60,462 nt of DNA from Anaerolineae bacterium (GTDB lineage Bacteria > Chloroflexota > Anaerolineae > Aggregatilineales > Aggregatilineaceae). Position numbers and translations under genes: made by a program. Positions 44,746 through 54,108 of this stretch are shown piece by piece. The notes under the pieces are model-generated. The model was not told the DNA's origin, made no database searches, and saw only the letters and a program-made list of their open reading frames with translations. Position 1 is the first letter of the stretch. Every line of letters starts with the position of its first letter. The stretch covers positions 1-60,462 of the forward strand of contig JAFGHR010000109.1 of the NCBI GenBank assembly GCA_016930015.1. The letters run 5' to 3'.

Positions 44746-45579
44746 ATGAATGATAGAGAACTGCTCGAACAATACGCCATCATGCCCAAAAAGAGCCTGG
44801 GGCAGAACTTTTTACACGATCCCAACGCCCTGCAAAAAATCGTTGACGTAGCGGCGCTTGATCCGGAAACAACCGTGGTAGAAATAGGTCCCGGCACCGG
44901 CAACCTGACGCGTGTATTGGCCCGGCACGCGGCCCGCGTGATTGCGGTTGAGCTGGACGACCGGCTGATCCCGCTGTTGCAGCGCGAATTCGACAGTATG
45001 CCGCATATCGACCTGGTTCACGCTGATATCCTCGAAACAAACCTGGGGCAACTGGTCGGGCAGCAGCCGTATACGGTTGTGGCCAACCTGCCCTACTACA
45101 TTACCAGCGCGGTTTTGCGGCACCTGCTCGAAAGTACACCGCGCCCGCTGCGGCTGGTGCTGACCGTTCAGCGCGAAGTCGCCGAGCGCCTGACCGCGCC
45201 GCCAGGACACCTTAGCCTGCTGGCTGTGAGTGTCCAGTTTTACGGCCAACCGGCGATCGTTACCCGGCTCAGCCCGGCAGCGTTCTGGCCGCGTCCGGAT
45301 ATCGAATCCGCTGTCATCCGCATCGACGTTTACGACACGCCCCCGGTTGATGTGCCCAACACGGGGTTATTTTTTAAGGTTGTGCGGGCGGGTTTTAGCC
45401 AGAAACGTAAACAACTGCGCAATGCGCTCAGCGGGGGATTGGGAATAAACAAACAGGAAGTCGAAGTCTTGCTCGAAAACGCCGGTATTCTTGCGCAGCG
45501 CCGGGCCGAAACGCTTACGCTGGATGAATGGGCTGCATTGGCGTGGACAGTGGCAGGCAGCAGTTCATCAGCCGGTTAA
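44746..45579 (+). CDS. rsmA: 16S rRNA (A1518/A1519-N6)-dimethyltransferase
   Basis: 277 residues. It dimethylates two adjacent adenines in the 3' hairpin of 16S rRNA late in 30S assembly. The N-terminal KKSLGQNFLHDPNALQKI is diagnostic for KsgA/RsmA, motif I is VVEIGPGTGNLTRVL, motif II AVELDDRLI, and motif IV is VVANLPYYITSAVL (NLPY). The C-terminal segment FSQKRKQLRNAL is also family-typical. Loss of this enzyme gives kasugamycin resistance in other bacteria. The stop overlaps the stop region of the convergent lipoprotein gene by 4 bases. Confidence 0.97.
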   Translation: MNDRELLEQYAIMPKKSLGQNFLHDPNALQKIVDVAALDPETTVVEIGPGTGNLTRVLARHAARVIAVELDDRLIPLLQREFDSMPHIDLVHADILETNLGQLVGQQPYTVVANLPYYITSAVLRHLLESTPRPLRLVLTVQREVAERLTAPPGHLSLLAVSVQFYGQPAIVTRLSPAAFWPRPDIESAVIRIDVYDTPPVDVPNTGLFFKVVRAGFSQKRKQLRNALSGGLGINKQEVEVLLENAGILAQRRAETLTLDEWAALAWTVAGSSSSAG

Positions 45580-46391
45580 TTCGTACTCAACACCCCTTCG
45601 GCGTATGCTTCAAACGCTACCGTATTTAGCCCCTGGGGAATAACCTCAACCATCAGCGCCAGTGTTTCACCCGGTTCCAGGTGGCGATCAGGAGACAAAA
45701 CCATCTGGCGAAAACCGGTCACGTGCCCGGCATCGTCCAGCAACGTAACAACAATGCTCAATTGCTCAGCCGTGCGGGCGCTCTTGTTGGAGATAGACAG
45801 CGTAACCTGGTACTGCTCGTCAAGAAATACAACACCCACCTGGCGCAGCCCAAGATCAGCGTACCGGTCGCCAGCGTTTTCAGCGATCTGCCCCGACTCG
45901 ACAAAGGCATACGCCCCTGCATAGTTTTCCGGCACTTCGTCAAACAACACACGATACGGCGCATTTCGCCCCGCAGGCAGCACAATTTGCGCGATCAGGG
46001 TTTGACTGCTGGCCAGAGGGGTGCCATCACGTGCCAAAAGCTGGACGCTCACCATCACATGTTCGACAGGGCGATCCAGCATATTACGCACCTGTCCCAG
46101 ACAAATCAGGCTGCCCACGGGTGTTTCGTAACAGGCCGGGCCGCTCACGGCCAGGTATATGGCAACCGGCGACAGGGCCGCACTCCCGCTATCAACCGCC
46201 ATGAGCGGTGTAGCCGTGTGCGCGGGCCAAACGCTGGGCGTCAAAGACGGTGGCAGCAGCGTATAGTCGAACAGGGGCAGCCGGGTTTCGCGGGGGGGTG
46301 GGGGTGTTCCGTCAGACGACCAGATTTGACCACACCCTGCGACCAGAACGCTCACCCAAATCCACAACCACCGCCAACGTCGCTGTTGCAT
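45576..46391 (-). CDS. Lipoprotein with two FxLYD-like beta-sandwich domains
   Basis: 271 residues. Lipobox LVAGC follows a Trp-rich hydrophobic signal. A Pro-rich linker (~30-60) leads to two similar beta domains: one with ICLGQVRNMLDRPVEHVMVSVQLLARDGTPLASSQ, the other with YQVTLSISNKSARTAEQLSIVVTLLDDAGHVTG. Both follow the pattern of FxLYD / secreted DUF domains (G-x-V-x-N...V-x-V-x-[LV]-[LY]-D-x-x-G). Such proteins sit on the outer face of the membrane; the role is unknown. The last codons overlap the end of rsmA on the other strand. The ribosome-binding site is weak. Confidence 0.78.
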   Translation of the reverse strand: MQQRRWRWLWIWVSVLVAGCGQIWSSDGTPPPPRETRLPLFDYTLLPPSLTPSVWPAHTATPLMAVDSGSAALSPVAIYLAVSGPACYETPVGSLICLGQVRNMLDRPVEHVMVSVQLLARDGTPLASSQTLIAQIVLPAGRNAPYRVLFDEVPENYAGAYAFVESGQIAENAGDRYADLGLRQVGVVFLDEQYQVTLSISNKSARTAEQLSIVVTLLDDAGHVTGFRQMVLSPDRHLEPGETLALMVEVIPQGLNTVAFEAYAEGVLSTN

Positions 46392-46441
46392 GGGAAGTAA
46401 AAATATCCCTCATTATCCAAAAATCAGGCGCGATATCCCAC

Positions 46442-46470
46442 ATTATAGCCGATGTGAGGCCGCTGGACAG
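46442..46470 (-). promoter_or_regulatory. Candidate promoter for the FxLYD lipoprotein gene
   Basis: A perfect TATAAT on the minus strand (46442-46447), with a weak -35 (CTGTCC) 17 bases upstream. It gives a 5' leader of about 45 bases. The rest of the 303-base gap 46392-46694 holds only the glyQS terminator at 46630-46671. Confidence 0.45.
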
Positions 46471-46629
46471 CGCTAAAATGACTATTTTACGAAACAAAAG
46501 CGGGACAATGCCTAGAGGAATCATTAACGGCGTGTAACATCCCAACAGTTTGGAGAGGTGGAATACAAGCGCGTATCACTGCGGCTCACACATCCTTGTA
46601 CAAGCTGCACAATGCCCGGCGTAGTCGCA

Positions 46630-46671
46630 CAAAAAAACACGCCCTCTGCAAACATCAGCAGGGGGCGTGTT
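46630..46671 (-). terminator. Rho-independent terminator of glyQS
   Basis: On the minus strand ACACGCCC...GGGCGTGT with further CTGC/GCAG pairing forms a ~13-bp stem followed by TTTTTT. It lies 24 bases after the glyQS stop. Confidence 0.92.
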
Positions 46672-46694
46672 GATCGTCTTGAATAGGCCAGGGT

Positions 46695-49600
46695 CTAGAA
46701 CCCGGCCAGCTTGCTCAAGTCGACGTATCCGGCGGCAAGGCTGGCGACAGCTTGCAGCAGACCAAGCCGGTTCTGGCGACCAACCGGATCGTCAGTGTGA
46801 ACCATAACACCCTCAAAAAACGCTTGAATCACCGGCACAACCGGCACGAACGCCGTCAGAAACGCATCCACATTATCAGCCGCATCCAGTTGACCGGCAG
46901 TCGCCTGGTAAGCGGCAAACAAATCCCGCTCGACATCCTCCGCAAAATGCGCCGGGTCAACGGGATAGGTCTGTGGTTCATCACGCGTAATGCGTACACA
47001 CCGCGCGTAGTTGTCGAGGATCAACGCCCAGTCGTCACGCTGGACCCACTCGGCCAGTTCGGTCACACCTTGAAGTGTGCGCGCCGGGCTGTATGCCTGT
47101 TCGGCCAGCACGGCCTCAACCACGTCATGCGGCCATCCCTGTTCGTGCAGCAGTACGGCCAGCCGCCCGCCGATAAACGCCATTACAGCCTGCCGGGTGT
47201 CATCATCGACCGGGATAGGCTGCACGTCAGCGGCAGCCGCGACGGCCTGGCGCAAGTCGAGATCGATACCGTGTTCCAGCACGATCTGGACCACGCCCAA
47301 CGCCGCACGGCGCAGGGCAAATGGATCAGCGCTGGCGGTTGGCGCCAGACCGGCAGCAAACAACCCGGCCAGGCTGTCCAGCCGGTCAGACAGAGCCAGC
47401 AGAATACCGGGTGCCGATTCAGGCAGGATATCCCCGGCACCGCGCGGCAGCCAGTGTTCAAAAATCGCGTCGGCTACCGCCCCTGGTTCGCCCTGGCGAA
47501 GCGCGTAATAACGCCCCATGATGCCCTGCAACGAGGTCATCTCAACCACCATTTGTGTCGCCAAATCTGCCTTGGCGATCTGCGCCGCCCGTTCCGCGAA
47601 CTGCCTATCGTCGTCGGATGCGCCCAGCAGGTCAGCGATGGACACGACCAGACTGGTCACACGGTTATTCTTGTCCAGCATTGAGCCCAGTTTTTCCTGG
47701 AAGATGAGCGTGTTCAAACGCGGCAGGTAGGCTTCAAGCCGCTGTTGGATGTCGGTCCGGTAGAAGTAGTCGGCATCGGCAAACCGGGCGCGGATCACGT
47801 GCTCGTTGCCGTCGATGACGATGTCCAGGTGTTCTTCATCACCGTTCCGCACCGCGACAAAATAGGGCAGCAGGTGTCCGTGTTGATCCTCGACCGGGAA
47901 ATAACGCTGGTGTTTGCGCATGACGCTGACCAGCACCTCGCGGGGCAGGCTCAGGTATTTTTCATCAAATGCGCCGTACAGCGCCGCCGGGCGCTCAACC
48001 AGATTCGTCACCTCGTCCAGCAGCCCTTGATCATGCGGGATCGTGCCGCCAACTTCGGCAGCCAGCGCCTGCACCTGTTCCTGAATGACCGCGCGGCGTT
48101 CGTCACGATCAAGAATGATGTTCTGCCTGGCCATTTCATCGAAGTAAGTTTTGACACTGCCCAGCACGATATCCGGCGACTTGAGCGGGCGAATACCGCG
48201 TGTCACACCGTCACTGGCTACACCGGCGTAGGAGAACGGGATCGCCTGGCTGCCAAATAACGCCACAAGCCAGCGAATCGGGCGCGAGAAACTGATACCG
48301 CTGGCATTCCACCGCATCGACTTTCGGAACTTGATCGAGGCGATGAAGTCCGGCAGCGCTTCAGCCAGCACATCAGTGGTCGGGCGGCCTTCAGAACGAA
48401 CCAGCGCCACGACATACTGCCCGCCGTCGATTTCGCGCACATCAAGATCGCCCACCTTCACACCTTTACCGCGTGCAAAACCCAACGCGGCTTTGGTCGG
48501 GTTACCATCCGAGTCAAATGCCCGGCTGGCGGGCGGCCCTTTGACCAGCGATTCGTCATCACGCTGCCGTAATGCAACGTTTCGAGCATGAATCACCAGA
48601 CGGCGCGGCGTGCCCATGATCGCTACGCCTTCGTGATCGAGCCGCAGATCATCGAACAAGGCAGGCGCGAGCGTATTGAGCTGATCCAGCGCATCGTCAA
48701 GATCGGCTGCGGGCAGTTCCTCGGTGCCGATCTCAAGCAATACGTCCGCCGGTTTGGTTGGGGTTACGCCCACAGAGTGACGCGGCAGGCGCAGCGTGCT
48801 GGTATCAAAATCGTCCAACTTGTCCAGCAGCGGATATTCAAGCATCTGGCGCTGTTCGGCGTAGGCCGCTGCCACGTTGCGTGTCATGTCACGCATGCGC
48901 CGGAAATAAGCGGCACGCTCGGTCACGCCAATCGCGCCGCGCGTGTCGAGCACGTTAAACAGGTGGCTGCACTTCAGCACGTAGTCATACGCCGGGGCGA
49001 CCAGCCCTTCAGCCAGCGCCCGCTCCGATTCGTTCTGGTACACGTCGTATGTCTGTTTCAGCCCGTCGACGTCGGCCACTTCAAAGTAGTACTTGCAGTG
49101 CTCGACCTCACTCCGCAGGCGCAGGTCACCATAGGCCAGATTATCAGTCCAGTCAATGTCCCATACCGCGTTTTTGCCCTGGAGTGCCAGCACAATACGT
49201 TCCAACCCGTAGGTGATCTCTACGCTGACCGGGTCAAGCGTCAGGCCGCCCGCCTGTTGGAAATAGGTAAACTGCGTGATTTCCTGGCCGTCCAACCAGA
49301 CTTCCCAGCCCAGGCCCCACGCGCCCAACGCCGGGGATTCCCAGTTGTCTTCGACAAAGCGGATATCGTGCTCGCGCGGGTCGATGCCCAGCGCTTCCAG
49401 GCTGCCCAGGTACAATTCCTGTGGATTGCCGGGATCGGGCTTCAGGATCACCTGGTATTGATAGTGAAGCTGCATCCGGTTCGGGTTTTCGCCATAACGC
49501 CCATCATCCGGGCGTACACTCGGCTCGACATACCCCACACGCCAGGGTTCCGGCCCCAGCACAGCCAGCAGTGTCGCCGGGTTACCGGTCCCGGCGCCGA

Positions 49601-49697
49601 CCTGCACGTTGTAGGGCTGCCAGAGCATACAGCCGTGATCGGCCCAGAACTGGTGGAGCCTCAAAATTGCATCCTGAAATGTAAGTGATTCGGTCAT
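46695..49697 (-). CDS. glyQS: Glycyl-tRNA synthetase, alpha and beta subunits fused
   Basis: 1000 residues. The N-terminal ~300 residues are the alpha (GlyQ) catalytic subunit: [60 protein letters not shown] and [21 protein letters not shown]. From about residue 325 the beta (GlyS) subunit begins with [18 protein letters not shown] and continues with [15 protein letters not shown], a domain with [17 protein letters not shown] and a C-terminal anticodon-binding region. Most bacteria keep these as two genes; fused forms are known in chlamydiae and others. The ATG at 49695-49697 has AGGCGG just upstream; the longer frame runs back through the promoter and is rejected. It charges tRNA-Gly. Confidence 0.96.
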   Translation of the reverse strand: MTESLTFQDAILRLHQFWADHGCMLWQPYNVQVGAGTGNPATLLAVLGPEPWRVGYVEPSVRPDDGRYGENPNRMQLHYQYQVILKPDPGNPQELYLGSLEALGIDPREHDIRFVEDNWESPALGAWGLGWEVWLDGQEITQFTYFQQAGGLTLDPVSVEITYGLERIVLALQGKNAVWDIDWTDNLAYGDLRLRSEVEHCKYYFEVADVDGLKQTYDVYQNESERALAEGLVAPAYDYVLKCSHLFNVLDTRGAIGVTERAAYFRRMRDMTRNVAAAYAEQRQMLEYPLLDKLDDFDTSTLRLPRHSVGVTPTKPADVLLEIGTEELPAADLDDALDQLNTLAPALFDDLRLDHEGVAIMGTPRRLVIHARNVALRQRDDESLVKGPPASRAFDSDGNPTKAALGFARGKGVKVGDLDVREIDGGQYVVALVRSEGRPTTDVLAEALPDFIASIKFRKSMRWNASGISFSRPIRWLVALFGSQAIPFSYAGVASDGVTRGIRPLKSPDIVLGSVKTYFDEMARQNIILDRDERRAVIQEQVQALAAEVGGTIPHDQGLLDEVTNLVERPAALYGAFDEKYLSLPREVLVSVMRKHQRYFPVEDQHGHLLPYFVAVRNGDEEHLDIVIDGNEHVIRARFADADYFYRTDIQQRLEAYLPRLNTLIFQEKLGSMLDKNNRVTSLVVSIADLLGASDDDRQFAERAAQIAKADLATQMVVEMTSLQGIMGRYYALRQGEPGAVADAIFEHWLPRGAGDILPESAPGILLALSDRLDSLAGLFAAGLAPTASADPFALRRAALGVVQIVLEHGIDLDLRQAVAAAADVQPIPVDDDTRQAVMAFIGGRLAVLLHEQGWPHDVVEAVLAEQAYSPARTLQGVTELAEWVQRDDWALILDNYARCVRITRDEPQTYPVDPAHFAEDVERDLFAAYQATAGQLDAADNVDAFLTAFVPVVPVIQAFFEGVMVHTDDPVGRQNRLGLLQAVASLAAGYVDLSKLAGF

Positions 49698-49745
49698 TGA
49701 GCCGCCTCTCGGTTGTGATTGCTGTTGTGTAAAAAATCGCGGCAC

Positions 49746-49775
49746 ATTATACCGCACCGCGCCGCACGGTGGGAA
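49746..49775 (-). promoter_or_regulatory. Promoter of glyQS
   Basis: Perfect TATAAT (49746-49751) on the minus strand with TTCCCA (49770-49775) 18 bases upstream. The short leader leaves no room for a T-box. Confidence 0.6.
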
Positions 49776-49879
49776 CCGGAACAGGTGTTTTTTGTTACAA
49801 TACCAGCCGTAGGCCACGCCGTTGTTACGCGGTCAACACGCGGCGGAGAATGCCCCATTCAATTATCCGCCGCGCGGTA

Positions 49880-50083
49880 TTATTCCTCACGTGATGAGCC
49901 GGAGCTGCGGTTGATCAGGTGATCGAGCAGCAAGAACACCACAATGATCACGACCGCCGTGATCAGCAGCGCCTGCCACAGCGAGACGTGCACCAATACG
50001 ACGATCCGCAGCCGGGACACAATCAAATACAGCACGGCCCCGGCGACCAGCACAAACAACAAACGGCTTGAAATGCGTTGCAT
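49880..50083 (-). CDS. Small two-helix membrane protein
   Basis: 67 residues from MQRISSRLL (ATG 50081-50083), which has GAGGGG 7 bases upstream; an ATG 8 codons earlier lacks one. Two hydrophobic helices are clear (LLFVLVAGAVLYLIVSRL and ALLITAVVIIVVFLLLDHLI), ending in a Ser-rich acidic tail. It is probably an inner-membrane protein with both ends inside. I recognise no family. It is between glyQS and recO on the same strand. Confidence 0.7.
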   Translation of the reverse strand: MQRISSRLLFVLVAGAVLYLIVSRLRIVVLVHVSLWQALLITAVVIIVVFLLLDHLINRSSGSSREE

Positions 50084-50231
50084 GCGTTTTCCCCTCACCA
50101 TGAACATAAATTAGCAGCAGCCATCACGCGTAGTGGTACACGATCGGGTTATCCGGCTGCTCTAACTTCAGAGGGACACAGCCGCATAACTCACGCCGAC
50201 AACATCGACCAGCACCGCGACCAGCGCCGGA

Positions 50232-50999
50232 TCACAGGGACTCGCGCCGCAGCCGCCGTAAAAAGTCCACACTTTGCAGCCGCTGCTCCAACAGGTAGGT
50301 GATGTAGGCCAGCATCAGGCGCTCTAGCTCACGGTGCAGCGGCGTCCCGATCGTCAGCACACAAACGGCCTGCCAGGGACGCGTTTGCAAATAACGCAGT
50401 GTTTTTAGCGCGTTTAAGCTGATCGGTGTGCCCCGGTCCAACCCGGCCCGGTGTTCGGGGCAGATTACGCCGCCGTCTGCCGGGCTGAAAAACTGGTCCT
50501 GCGGTTCCAGCGGTTCCTGGCCAATCCCGCAGCGATGCAGGGTCGGGGCAAAACCGGCCAGTCCTAACAAAACCAGTTCGTAATAACGCGCCACCAGCCG
50601 GGGATCATGCTCTTCGCACAGCCAGCCCAGCGCGTTCACCAGCAGGTCAAACTCTGCCCGCCCGGTATCCTGTTCCGCCGTGAACCGGTCCAGCAGCTCG
50701 ACCAGGTGATTCGCGTAGGTGCCGCGAATCAGGTCTTCACGCAGCGGCAAAAACGCTTCCTTCGTTTCGGCCTGGGATACGATATGCAGTTCACGCCCAC
50801 GCGCGATCAACATATCCACCAGCGCGAACAGCTCCACGTGCCCGGTCTGGCGGGCGATGGGCTTGCGCGCGCCTTTGGAAATCGCGCGGATTTTGCCGTG
50901 TCCCGGCGTCAGCAGCACCAGTAAGCGGTCGGCTTCGCCAAAGTCCTGCCGCCGCAGCACTACAGCATCGGTGCGAAACGAACGTTCCTTGCCAGACAT
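50232..50999 (-). CDS. recO: DNA repair protein RecO
   Basis: 255 residues. The N-terminal OB fold is typical: RTDAVVLRRQDFGEADRLLVLLTPGHGKIRAISKGARK. The middle is the all-helical domain with YELVLLGLAGFAP. The usual four-Cys zinc site is reduced: LHRCGIGQ keeps one Cys of the first pair and GGVICPEH has Cys and His, so zinc binding is doubtful. RecO helps load RecA onto SSB-coated single-stranded DNA with RecR. The start is immediately after the stop of cdd, so the two are co-transcribed and likely coupled. Confidence 0.93.
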   Translation of the reverse strand: MSGKERSFRTDAVVLRRQDFGEADRLLVLLTPGHGKIRAISKGARKPIARQTGHVELFALVDMLIARGRELHIVSQAETKEAFLPLREDLIRGTYANHLVELLDRFTAEQDTGRAEFDLLVNALGWLCEEHDPRLVARYYELVLLGLAGFAPTLHRCGIGQEPLEPQDQFFSPADGGVICPEHRAGLDRGTPISLNALKTLRYLQTRPWQAVCVLTIGTPLHRELERLMLAYITYLLEQRLQSVDFLRRLRRESL

Positions 51000-51449
51000 T
51001 TATGACTCCGCGGCTTGCTGCTGTCCCTCGGCAAGCTGCTGCGGCCCAAAACTGAAGGGCAGCAGGTCACTTAGCGGTCCTTCCCATGTCAGGGAGCCGT
51101 GATCATCGACCATGATTACCAGCATATGCGGCCCAAATTCGTTGAGCACCTGGCGGCAGATACCGCACGGGGCCGCGCCGTTGCTGGTTGCGACCGCGAC
51201 GGCCTCGAATACCCGATCGCCTTCGCTGACCGCTTTGAATGCCGCTGTACGTTCGGCGCACGAGGTCGCGCCATACGAGGCGATCTCGATGTTGCAGCCG
51301 GAATACACTGTGCCGGACGCCGTCAGCAGGGCGGCTCCGACCGGGTAATGCGAATAAGGGACATAAGCCGCCAGGCGGCTGGTCAGGGCGGTATCGATGA
51401 GGTGATGGCGTTGTTCGCCAGTTAATGTAATAGTCTTTTGTGTATCCAT
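51000..51449 (-). CDS. cdd: Cytidine deaminase
   Basis: 149 residues, the tetrameric single-domain type. Zinc site and active site are seen as SCAERTAAFKAVSEG (CAE: zinc Cys and catalytic Glu) and PCGICRQVLNEF (two zinc Cys). The N-terminal YVPYSHYPVGAALLTASG and GCNIEIASYG are also typical. It deaminates cytidine and deoxycytidine for pyrimidine salvage. AAGG lies before the ATG. Its stop is followed at once by the recO ATG. Confidence 0.97.
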   Translation of the reverse strand: MDTQKTITLTGEQRHHLIDTALTSRLAAYVPYSHYPVGAALLTASGTVYSGCNIEIASYGATSCAERTAAFKAVSEGDRVFEAVAVATSNGAAPCGICRQVLNEFGPHMLVIMVDDHGSLTWEGPLSDLLPFSFGPQQLAEGQQQAAES

Positions 51450-51657
51450 TGGTTACCTTCAGTACTTTTTTGGGATCGAAAAGTATAACAGCAAACGCCC
51501 AAACACGCCGTTAACGTTCGTTAATCCTGATCACGGTGAGAGTCAAGCCTGGTTGACACCATCACCCGTGCAGTTCATGTTTCTACGCCGTTTCCAGTAT
51601 ACTGGACGGTGTCACCGATTACGGGGTTTATAACGCAGAGAGAAACGAGCACCGGCA

Positions 51658-52353
51658 GTGGATTATTCCGAGATCATGCAGCAGTTACAATCAATGTCCG
51701 ACCCGGAGGTCAAAGCCGGGCAGGAACGCGCCGGGATCAACACCGCGTTCGCCTACGGTATCAAAATTCCGCCCCTGCGGCAGATGGCAAAAGACGTCGG
51801 CAAAGATCATGACCTGGCCCAGCAGTTATGGGATTCAGGGATACACGAAGCTCGCATCCTGGCGACCATGATCGATCATCCCAGGTGGGTCACGGAAGAC
51901 CAGATGGAGCGCTGGGTCGCCGACTTCAACGCCTGGGACCTGTGCGATCAATGCATTGGCAACCTGTTCGATTGCACGGGGGAGTTAACCTGTCACAAAG
52001 CCCTGGAATGGAGCCGCCGCCCTGAGGAATTCATCAAACGGGCGGGTTTTGTGCTGATGGCGCGTCTTGCCGTTGGCAAGAAAAAAGGGGTCACCGGCGA
52101 CACGTTCGAGGCATTCTGGCCCATCATCCTCGAAGAAGCCACCGACGAGCGGAATTTCGTCAAAAAAGCCGTCAATTGGGCGTTACGCCAGATCGGAAAG
52201 TACAACCTGCCCCTGAACCAGCGCGCGATCACGATCGCCCATCAGATGCAGCAAATCGACTCACAAGCAGCCCGTTGGATCGCATCGGACGCCCTGCGCG
52301 AACTGACCAGTGAGCCAATTCAACAGCGGCTAAACGACCGCGCTCAATCGTGA
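51658..52353 (+). CDS. AlkD-like DNA alkylation repair protein (HEAT-like repeats)
   Basis: 231 residues starting with a GTG at 51658; no strong ribosome-binding site, so an internal ATG (51676) is possible. The whole protein is helical HEAT-like repeats. Family markers are YGIKIPPLRQMAKDVGKDH, WDSGIHEARILATMIDHP, DFNAWDLCDQCIGNLF and DERNFVKKAVNWALRQIGKYN. AlkD-type glycosylases remove bulky or cationic alkylated bases such as 3- and 7-alkylpurines. The Asp-Arg catalytic pair is plausible (WDLCDQ and LRQIG) but not proven by alignment. It is the only plus-strand gene between the divergent recO/cdd pair and the convergent CNNM gene. Confidence 0.9.
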   Translation: MDYSEIMQQLQSMSDPEVKAGQERAGINTAFAYGIKIPPLRQMAKDVGKDHDLAQQLWDSGIHEARILATMIDHPRWVTEDQMERWVADFNAWDLCDQCIGNLFDCTGELTCHKALEWSRRPEEFIKRAGFVLMARLAVGKKKGVTGDTFEAFWPIILEEATDERNFVKKAVNWALRQIGKYNLPLNQRAITIAHQMQQIDSQAARWIASDALRELTSEPIQQRLNDRAQS

Positions 52354-52410
52354 TCGTGACCCGGCTGCCGATCACACACGCATAAACTCGCGGATCAGTT
52401 TTGGCAGCAG

Positions 52411-53751
52411 TCACGTGTTTTCGGAGTTGACTTCCTCAGCGGCTTCGGGTGTTTTTTCGGCAGGTGGCACACGCACCAAACGGATTTTACGTATCCGGCG
52501 GTCGTCCACGCTCAGCACTTCGATTCGCAGGCGACCAGCTTCGATAATTGCTCCCTCAACCGGCACTTCACCCAACCGGCTGAAGATAAAACCGCCCAGC
52601 GTATCGCTCTCGTCGGTCGGCAAACTGACGTCCAACAACCGGTTCAGATCGTCCAGATCGATCCCGGCGTCGCAGATATACTCGTTTTCGCTCACCCGCT
52701 CGTAGATTTCTTCCTCATCAAAATCATACTCATCGCGGATTTCGCCTACGATCTCTTCGATCAGGTCCTCAATCGTAACCAGCCCTGCCGTACCGCCATA
52801 TTCATCAACCACAATCGCCAGATGAATCTTACGCTGCTGGAGTTCGGTCAGCAGATCACCAGCCTTTTTTGATTCGGGCACAAAATAGGCCTGCCGTAGA
52901 ATTTCGCGGAGTGGACGCTGCATCTCGCCATCTTTCCACAGCGTGAGCAGGTCTTTGGCGTACAGCAGCCCCCGGATATGATCGATCGACTCCTCATAGA
53001 CCGGAATACGTGAATGCCCGGCTTCGACAATCGTGGTCAGGGCTTCGTTCAGCGGCGTGTGAATTTCAAACGCGATCATATCAATCCGGGGCACCATCAC
53101 TTCGCGTGCCACGGTGTCGCCAAACTGGAAGATCGAATAGATCATTTCCTTTTCTTCGTCTTCGATGGCCCCACCCTCTGATCCGGCATCGACCATCATT
53201 TTGATCTCTTCTTCGGTCACCAGCGTGCGGCTGCTGCGCCCAACAAATGGGGCGGCAAACTGGCCGCTGATCCACTGTGCCAGATAGAGCACCGGAGCAA
53301 GCAGGCGGGACAGGGTATCAATTGGGGCCGCCGACCACAAGGCAATGGTGTTGGCGTAACGCAGCGCGATATTGACCGGCAGCATCTCGCCGATAATCAA
53401 AACCAGCAGCGCCACGGTTAACAACACCCCGCCATAGGTCATCACATCAGCCACGGCGGCATTGATATCATGATCAACTAACGCGTCATGCAACGGCGGG
53501 ATCAACACAACCGCCGTAATCACGGCCATCGCGAAACGCAGCAGTAGATCAACTAACTGCTGTGACGCCAACAGCCGGGTTGCGTCCTCGGCCAGTTGTA
53601 ATGACCGCCTGGCCCGGCGGTTCCCAGCGTCAGCCATCTCTTTCAGTTCGGTTTTTGGGGCGTTAATCAATGCCCCATAGGCCATTTTGAGCGCGGCATT
53701 TAACAGGATAAACCCGCTCAACACAAACAGCCCGGTTAAGCTTTTGTCCAC
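52411..53751 (-). CDS. Hemolysin C/CorC family protein: DUF21 (CNNM), CBS pair, CorC/HlyC domain
   Basis: 446 residues. An N-terminal CNNM/DUF21 membrane domain (~1-180) with about four helices contains the family's GEMLPVNIALRYAN motif (usual form GE.lPk.ia). Two CBS domains follow: MVPRIDMIAFEIHTPLNEAL and VDEYGGTAGLVTIEDLIEEIVGEI (the second being very characteristic). The C-terminal CorC_HlyC domain has DLDDLNRLLDVSLP and TLGGFIFSRLGEVP. These proteins are linked to magnesium or cobalt export. The start is a GTG with AAGGTG upstream. A promoter lies ~220 bases upstream. Confidence 0.94.
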   Translation of the reverse strand: MDKSLTGLFVLSGFILLNAALKMAYGALINAPKTELKEMADAGNRRARRSLQLAEDATRLLASQQLVDLLLRFAMAVITAVVLIPPLHDALVDHDINAAVADVMTYGGVLLTVALLVLIIGEMLPVNIALRYANTIALWSAAPIDTLSRLLAPVLYLAQWISGQFAAPFVGRSSRTLVTEEEIKMMVDAGSEGGAIEDEEKEMIYSIFQFGDTVAREVMVPRIDMIAFEIHTPLNEALTTIVEAGHSRIPVYEESIDHIRGLLYAKDLLTLWKDGEMQRPLREILRQAYFVPESKKAGDLLTELQQRKIHLAIVVDEYGGTAGLVTIEDLIEEIVGEIRDEYDFDEEEIYERVSENEYICDAGIDLDDLNRLLDVSLPTDESDTLGGFIFSRLGEVPVEGAIIEAGRLRIEVLSVDDRRIRKIRLVRVPPAEKTPEAAEEVNSENT

Positions 53752-53975
53752 AGATTGTCACCTTTGTGATCATGGGGGGACGGTTATCGGTTCGCGGCAG
53801 AATGCAAAAGCACCCCTTCCGCGAAAAACATGTAGAATCAATCACCATAGTGTTTTGGCAAGCAGCACCATGATGCACAGACAAACGATCAGGGGGAGGC
53901 TCAGCAGCGTCTTCGGACACGCTTTGCATGATAAGGTTTGCAAATTCACATGAAGATACACGATTTGTGGGGCGC

Positions 53976-54003
53976 ATTGTACCATAAATGCCTTATGCGT
54001 CAA
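53976..54003 (-). promoter_or_regulatory. Promoter of the CNNM/CorC gene
   Basis: TTGACG (53998-54003) and TACAAT (53976-53981) on the minus strand, 16-base spacer. The transcript would have a ~220-base leader. The 357-base gap 53752-54108 otherwise holds no gene; a weak plus-strand promoter for the MinD-like gene (TTGGCC, 18, TACCAT) is possible. Confidence 0.65.
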
Positions 54004-54108
54004 ATGTGGCATGGTGTCATTTGGCCGGAATTTGGGTATTCGAGTACCATATTGATAAGCGACTTCCTAGCTTAAACTTTTTTTCACCACCTGGCGGAGG
54101 ACCTATTC

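Noticed and set aside
46752..49688. Long plus-strand frames (310 and 366 residues) opposite glyQS.
   Set aside because: Shadows of a highly conserved synthetase; composition rich in Gln, His and Arg with no domain.
49698..49817. 40-residue N-terminal extension of glyQS.
   Set aside because: It reads through the promoter, and the internal ATG has a good ribosome-binding site and matches the usual GlyQ start.
49698..49879. Looked for a T-box leader before glyQS.
   Set aside because: The promoter is about 50 bases from the start codon, leaving no room, and no T-box sequence is seen.
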